NCBI GenBank assembly: GCA_003222395.1
Contig: QHWB01000066.1
Location: 1 to 52,000, forward strand
Length of the DNA: 52,000 nucleotides
DNA from: Acidobacteriota bacterium
GTDB taxonomy: Bacteria; Acidobacteriota; Vicinamibacteria; Vicinamibacterales; CAVVIG01
Direction: 5' to 3'
A model generated the notes under the pieces. That model was not told where the DNA came from and made no database searches. It worked only from the letters and a program-made list of their open reading frames with translations. Positions 48,831-52,000 of the stretch are shown in pieces (the first letter of the stretch is position 1; every line of letters begins with the position of its first letter). The translations under genes and the position numbers were made by a program.

Positions 48831-51486
48831 CGGCGGCGTCGACTTTTCCTTCGTGCTCGCGCAGCGCGGCGGCGATCATCTCGCGCTCGACGCGCCGGAG
48901 CGCCGGCATCAGCTTGTCGTGGAGAGGCACGGCGATCTCCTGACCGCGGCCCGCGGACCGCAGCAGCGGCAGCGCCGAGAGGATTTCGTCGGAGATCATG
49001 TCCGGCTGCAGGACCGCATTCGGCTCGACGAGCGCCACCATCCGGCTGATTTCGTTGTGCAGTTGCCGGACGTTGCCGGGCCATCGGTAGAGGAGCAGTC
49101 GCTCCATCGTCTCTTCGGCGACTTCGACATGGCCCTTCTGGAAGGCCTTCGCGGCGCGGGTGACGAAGTGGCTGACGAGGCCCGGGATCTCGTCGCGGCG
49201 CTCGCGCAGCGGCTTGATCGACAGTCGAATGACGTTGATGCGATAGAAGAGGTCCTCGCGAAATCGGCCCTCGCGGACCGCGTCTTCGAGGTTGCGGTTC
49301 GTCGCCGCGACGATGCGGACGTTCACGAGCGAGGTGGTCGGTTCGCCGAGCGGCGAAATTTCGCCGGACTCGAGGAAGCGCAGCAGCTTCGGCTGCAGGT
49401 CGAGACTCAGCTCGCCGATTTCGTCGAGGAACAGCGTGCCATCGCGAGCGGTTCGAATGACGCCCAGGTAGTCGTGGTCCGCGCCGGTGAATGCGCCGCG
49501 GCGGTGTCCGAACAGCTGGCTCTCGAGCAAGTGTGGCGGCACCGAAGCGCAGTTGAACGGCACGAACGGTTTCGATGCGCGATCGGAGCAATCGTGAATG
49601 GATCGCGCGAGAATCTCCTTGCCGGTCCCGCTCTCCCCCGTAATCAGCACGGTGATAGTTGCGCGCGCGACGCGTTGTGCGAACACCATCGTTTCGCGCA
49701 TGTGACCGGTCACGACCGGATTACGTTCGTCAAACGTGAGTTCCTCAGTCGGCCAGAGCGTCTTCCGGCGGTCTCGCTCTGCGCGGCCCGCGTTGATTTC
49801 GTTCAGCGCTTCGATGAGAGAATCGACGGCATTGAGGGTGGCGACCGACTCGACGTCGTCTCGGGCGACGAGCGACACGTCGAGCTCCTGATCGTCCGAC
49901 ACGCGAACGGAATATCGAAGCGGGGTTCCTTCCGTATGTTGCTGATTGTTGCCTGCATGAGCAACGAGTTCCGGCGGGCGATCGGGATTGACGAGGGTCA
50001 CGGCTACGGAGTAGACGCTGCCGGTGCTTTCAATGAGATCGACCAGCTGCGCGGCAGCGATTCGCGGCGCTCGTGAATTGAGGATTGTCGACACTATCGT
50101 CTGCAATGCCGCGCTCGTCGACCAGGCGTCGCGAGGATGCCGGGTTACCGCGGCAACGGGCCAAACGGCGCGCCGAATCGTGTGCGCAAGCTCCATGGAT
50201 CCGCGCACGTTTTGCAGTTGCTCATGCAGCTTCTGCGCCTGCGACCGATGCCACTCACCATGTGCCTCCTTCCCCTCGTGGAGGAGAAGAAAAGCCAGTG
50301 TGCCCTCATACTCGGCGTACAACTCCGCCGGAAGACGCCGCAACGACGATGACAGACGTCGAAGAATCGCAACGACCTCGCGGTTGTAGCCGGCGCTTCC
50401 GAGCGCCTGCGCTTTGACGAGCATGGCGGCAGTCGAGAGCAGCGGATCCCCCGACCTGTCTGCCAACTCGAGGACGAAGTCGATCTGCTCGAGTCCTTCG
50501 GCGCAGCGGCCGCTTCGAACGAGCAATTGGGCGCGCGTGAGAGCTGCGCATCGGTGCGGATAGAGCCGCCAATCGCGATCATCGCGGATTGTCGTGTCTA
50601 TGCGATCCAGCAACGACTCGCATTCCGCCAATCGGTCCTGCGTCAGTCGGATCTTTGCGAGGCTGTCGAGATTCGCGTTCGCGTTCTCCCCTTCCGACGG
50701 CAGCGCGGCGAGGGCACGCTCGAAGTAGTCGACAGCACGGTCGAAATCGCCTATGGCGTAATTGAGATTTCCGAGGTTCCCAAGACATGCGCGGAGCGGC
50801 CCTGCGGCGCCGCTCTCTTGTGCGACCTCAACGGCACGCTCGCCGATCTTGAGCGCTCGATCGTAATCTGACGTCAGAATCGCAACGGCGAGCCTGGTAT
50901 TGAGCGACAAGGCTTCAATCCACAGATTCGGTGATTCTTGAATGAGTTCGAGCGCAAGCGTCGCATGTCGATCCGCGCTGTCGAGAAGGCCGCGGTACGC
51001 CTCCATTTGGCTCACGAACATGTGCAATGTCGCGGTCATGTGAGGCTCACCGAGTTTGGTCGCCGTGGCGCGCGCCCGTGAGACAAGGGGAGTCGCCGCT
51101 TCAGGCCCAGCGCGCTGGGACACGATCAGCATCAGAAACAAATGGGCCCAGCACAGGCACTGCAAATCGACTGTTTCGCCCGCAAGCATCGCGGCTTTCT
51201 GAAATCGTTCAATCGCCTGATGGATGGCGCCCTTCTCTCGATCCAGTTTCCCAAGGATGCATTCGCATCGGGCCCGCGAACGCGCGCTCGCGTTGCGCGA
51301 ACTCAGGACCGACATCGCGATCGCGCGGCTTTGTGCATGTCGTCCGAGGCGCTCGAGCAGACCGGCCTTCAGAACTTGAGCGTCGGTCTTTCCATCTCCC
51401 GATAGCGAGACGTGTTCGAGCTCTCTGAGCGCGAGAATAAAGTGACCCGATCGCTCGAGCTGCAACGCATGTTCTAGCCGATCCAT
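48769..51486 (-). CDS. Sigma-54-dependent activator with N-terminal TPR region
   Basis: 905 aa. Residues 1-420 form TPR-like helical pairs (GDFDRAVDYFERALAALPSE, AEGLEQIDFVLELADRSGDP). A GAF-like region follows at about 440-575. The AAA+ domain begins near 590: Walker A TGESGTGKE, the sigma-54 contact loop RRGAFTGA, Walker B GTLFLDEIGEL, and arginine-finger region FREDLFYRINVIRL. A Fis-type HTH closes the protein (AAAKALGISRKGLYLKRQR). It would activate sigma-54 promoters on binding upstream sites, with the TPR part sensing a partner or ligand. No receiver domain is present. The neighbour at 51503 is a close paralogue of the C-terminal half. Confidence 0.93.
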   Translation of the reverse strand: MDRLEHALQLERSGHFILALRELEHVSLSGDGKTDAQVLKAGLLERLGRHAQSRAIAMSVLSSRNASARSRARCECILGKLDREKGAIHQAIERFQKAAMLAGETVDLQCLCWAHLFLMLIVSQRAGPEAATPLVSRARATATKLGEPHMTATLHMFVSQMEAYRGLLDSADRHATLALELIQESPNLWIEALSLNTRLAVAILTSDYDRALKIGERAVEVAQESGAAGPLRACLGNLGNLNYAIGDFDRAVDYFERALAALPSEGENANANLDSLAKIRLTQDRLAECESLLDRIDTTIRDDRDWRLYPHRCAALTRAQLLVRSGRCAEGLEQIDFVLELADRSGDPLLSTAAMLVKAQALGSAGYNREVVAILRRLSSSLRRLPAELYAEYEGTLAFLLLHEGKEAHGEWHRSQAQKLHEQLQNVRGSMELAHTIRRAVWPVAAVTRHPRDAWSTSAALQTIVSTILNSRAPRIAAAQLVDLIESTGSVYSVAVTLVNPDRPPELVAHAGNNQQHTEGTPLRYSVRVSDDQELDVSLVARDDVESVATLNAVDSLIEALNEINAGRAERDRRKTLWPTEELTFDERNPVVTGHMRETMVFAQRVARATITVLITGESGTGKEILARSIHDCSDRASKPFVPFNCASVPPHLLESQLFGHRRGAFTGADHDYLGVIRTARDGTLFLDEIGELSLDLQPKLLRFLESGEISPLGEPTTSLVNVRIVAATNRNLEDAVREGRFREDLFYRINVIRLSIKPLRERRDEIPGLVSHFVTRAAKAFQKGHVEVAEETMERLLLYRWPGNVRQLHNEISRMVALVEPNAVLQPDMISDEILSALPLLRSAGRGQEIAVPLHDKLMPALRRVEREMIAAALREHEGKVDAAAKALGISRKGLYLKRQRLVV

Positions 51487-51502
51487 GAAAAATCTCCGAC
51501 CG

Positions 51503-52000
51503 TTAGAGGCCGAATCGATGTCGTTTCAGATAGAGACCCTTGCGCGATATCCCCAACGCCTTGGCCGCCTCGTCGACCTTGCCCTGGTGCTCTTGCAGCG
51601 CCGCCTTGATCATCTCGCGTTCGATACGCTCGATCGTCGGCGTCAACTTGCCGTGCAGCGGAACCGTAATGTCGTCGGCGCCACTCGCCGATCGGACAAC
51701 CGGCAGCGCGGACACGATCTCGTTGGAAATCATGTACGGCTGGAGCACGGAATCGGCTTCAACGAGCGCCACCATTCGCCGTATTTCGTTGGACAGCTGC
51801 CGCACGTTGCCCGGCCAACGATAGAGCAGGAGCCGCTCCATAGTTTCTTCCGCAACGTCGATGTGCCCCTTGTTGAAATCTTTTGCGGCTCGCGCCACGA
51901 ATTGCTCGACGAGCTGCGGTATCTCGTCGCGACGTTCACGGAGTGGCTTGAGCGCGAGGCGAACGACGTTAACGCGGTAAAACAAGTCTTCGCGGAATAG
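51503..52000 (-). CDS. Second sigma-54-dependent activator, C-terminal part (runs off the window)
   Basis: 166 residues are visible, from the end of the AAA+ domain (LFREDLFYRVNVVRLALKPL, YRWPGNVRQLSNEIRRMVAL) through the Fis HTH (AAKALGISRKGLYLKRHR). Identity with the preceding gene product is high over this stretch (for example VAEETMERLLLYRWPGNVRQ is the same), so the two are tandem paralogues. It ends 16 nt before the start of the downstream activator, consistent with one transcript. Walker A and GAFTGA lie beyond 52000. Confidence 0.92.
   Translation of the reverse strand, partial: LFREDLFYRVNVVRLALKPLRERRDEIPQLVEQFVARAAKDFNKGHIDVAEETMERLLLYRWPGNVRQLSNEIRRMVALVEADSVLQPYMISNEIVSALPVVRSASGADDITVPLHGKLTPTIERIEREMIKAALQEHQGKVDEAAKALGISRKGLYLKRHRFGL

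Noticed and set aside
1-52000. CRISPR arrays, prophage, conjugation genes, toxin-antitoxin pairs.
   Set aside because: No spaced identical repeats, phage structural genes, relaxase or typical toxin pairs were found in the window.

Overview
The window (52 kb, high GC) looks like chromosome of an acidobacterium, most likely of the Vicinamibacteria type. I infer this from gene content (an Oar-like TonB receptor with a carboxypeptidase-type regulatory domain, several large secreted c-type cytochromes, a Kdo hydroxylase that implies a Gram-negative lipopolysaccharide, tandem sigma-54 activators with long TPR front halves) and from many short 7/8-nt tandem repeats and hairpin repeats at gene junctions. 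No 16S gene is present, so the placement is inference.

Layout. 1-3.6 kb: the 3' end of a tRNA-Ser(GGA), two divergent citrate synthase homologues (one fused to a DNA-binding domain), a STAS-like protein and a single-domain response regulator. 3.6-12.8 kb: a 58-aa membrane protein, an Oar-like TonB receptor, a secreted cyclase, a four-helix membrane protein, an octaheme cytochrome, and a cytochrome/copper monooxygenase-like protein coupled to a secreted partner. 13.0-16.2 kb: a compact assimilatory nitrite operon (nirA-nirC-cobA). 16.2-20.2 kb: a hypothetical gene, a VOC protein behind a twin palindromic operator, a protein-kinase relic, a diheme cytochrome and a methyltransferase. 20.4-29.5 kb: a glycan or envelope cluster with three large polytopic GT-C-like proteins, a GT2 polyprenyl-phosphate glycosyltransferase and a zinc-finger methyltransferase, tightly overlapped. 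29.5-31.3 kb: M23 peptidase plus L,D-transpeptidase. 31.3-39.1 kb: an MdtABC-type RND efflux system. 39.2-42.7 kb: Kdo hydroxylase, an ECF sigma factor with a membrane anti-sigma-like protein and a secreted protein, a winged-helix regulator and a frameshifted membrane protein. 42.8-44.6 kb: a universal stress protein and the manganese transporter MntH behind a palindrome. 44.6-46.7 kb: an IS1595-type transposase module with two passengers, bounded by 116-bp direct repeats. 46.7-52 kb: an acyl-CoA synthetase with a damaged C-terminus, a small HTH protein and two tandem sigma-54 activators (the second cut by the window end).

The nitrite operon is self-contained: import (NirC), reduction to ammonium (NirA) and the first dedicated step of the siroheme cofactor (CobA). 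The envelope genes from 20 to 40 kb (sugar transfer, peptidoglycan remodelling, efflux, Kdo modification) fit a cell-surface block. The most unusual aspects are the repeats: hairpin repeats with compensating stem changes lie inside coding regions, and 7/8-nt tandem repeats supply start regions, stop codons or signal-peptide codons for several genes. The transposase module also appears to have joined a new sequence to the mntH promoter. I see no CRISPR array, prophage, plasmid origin or classical secondary-metabolite cluster.
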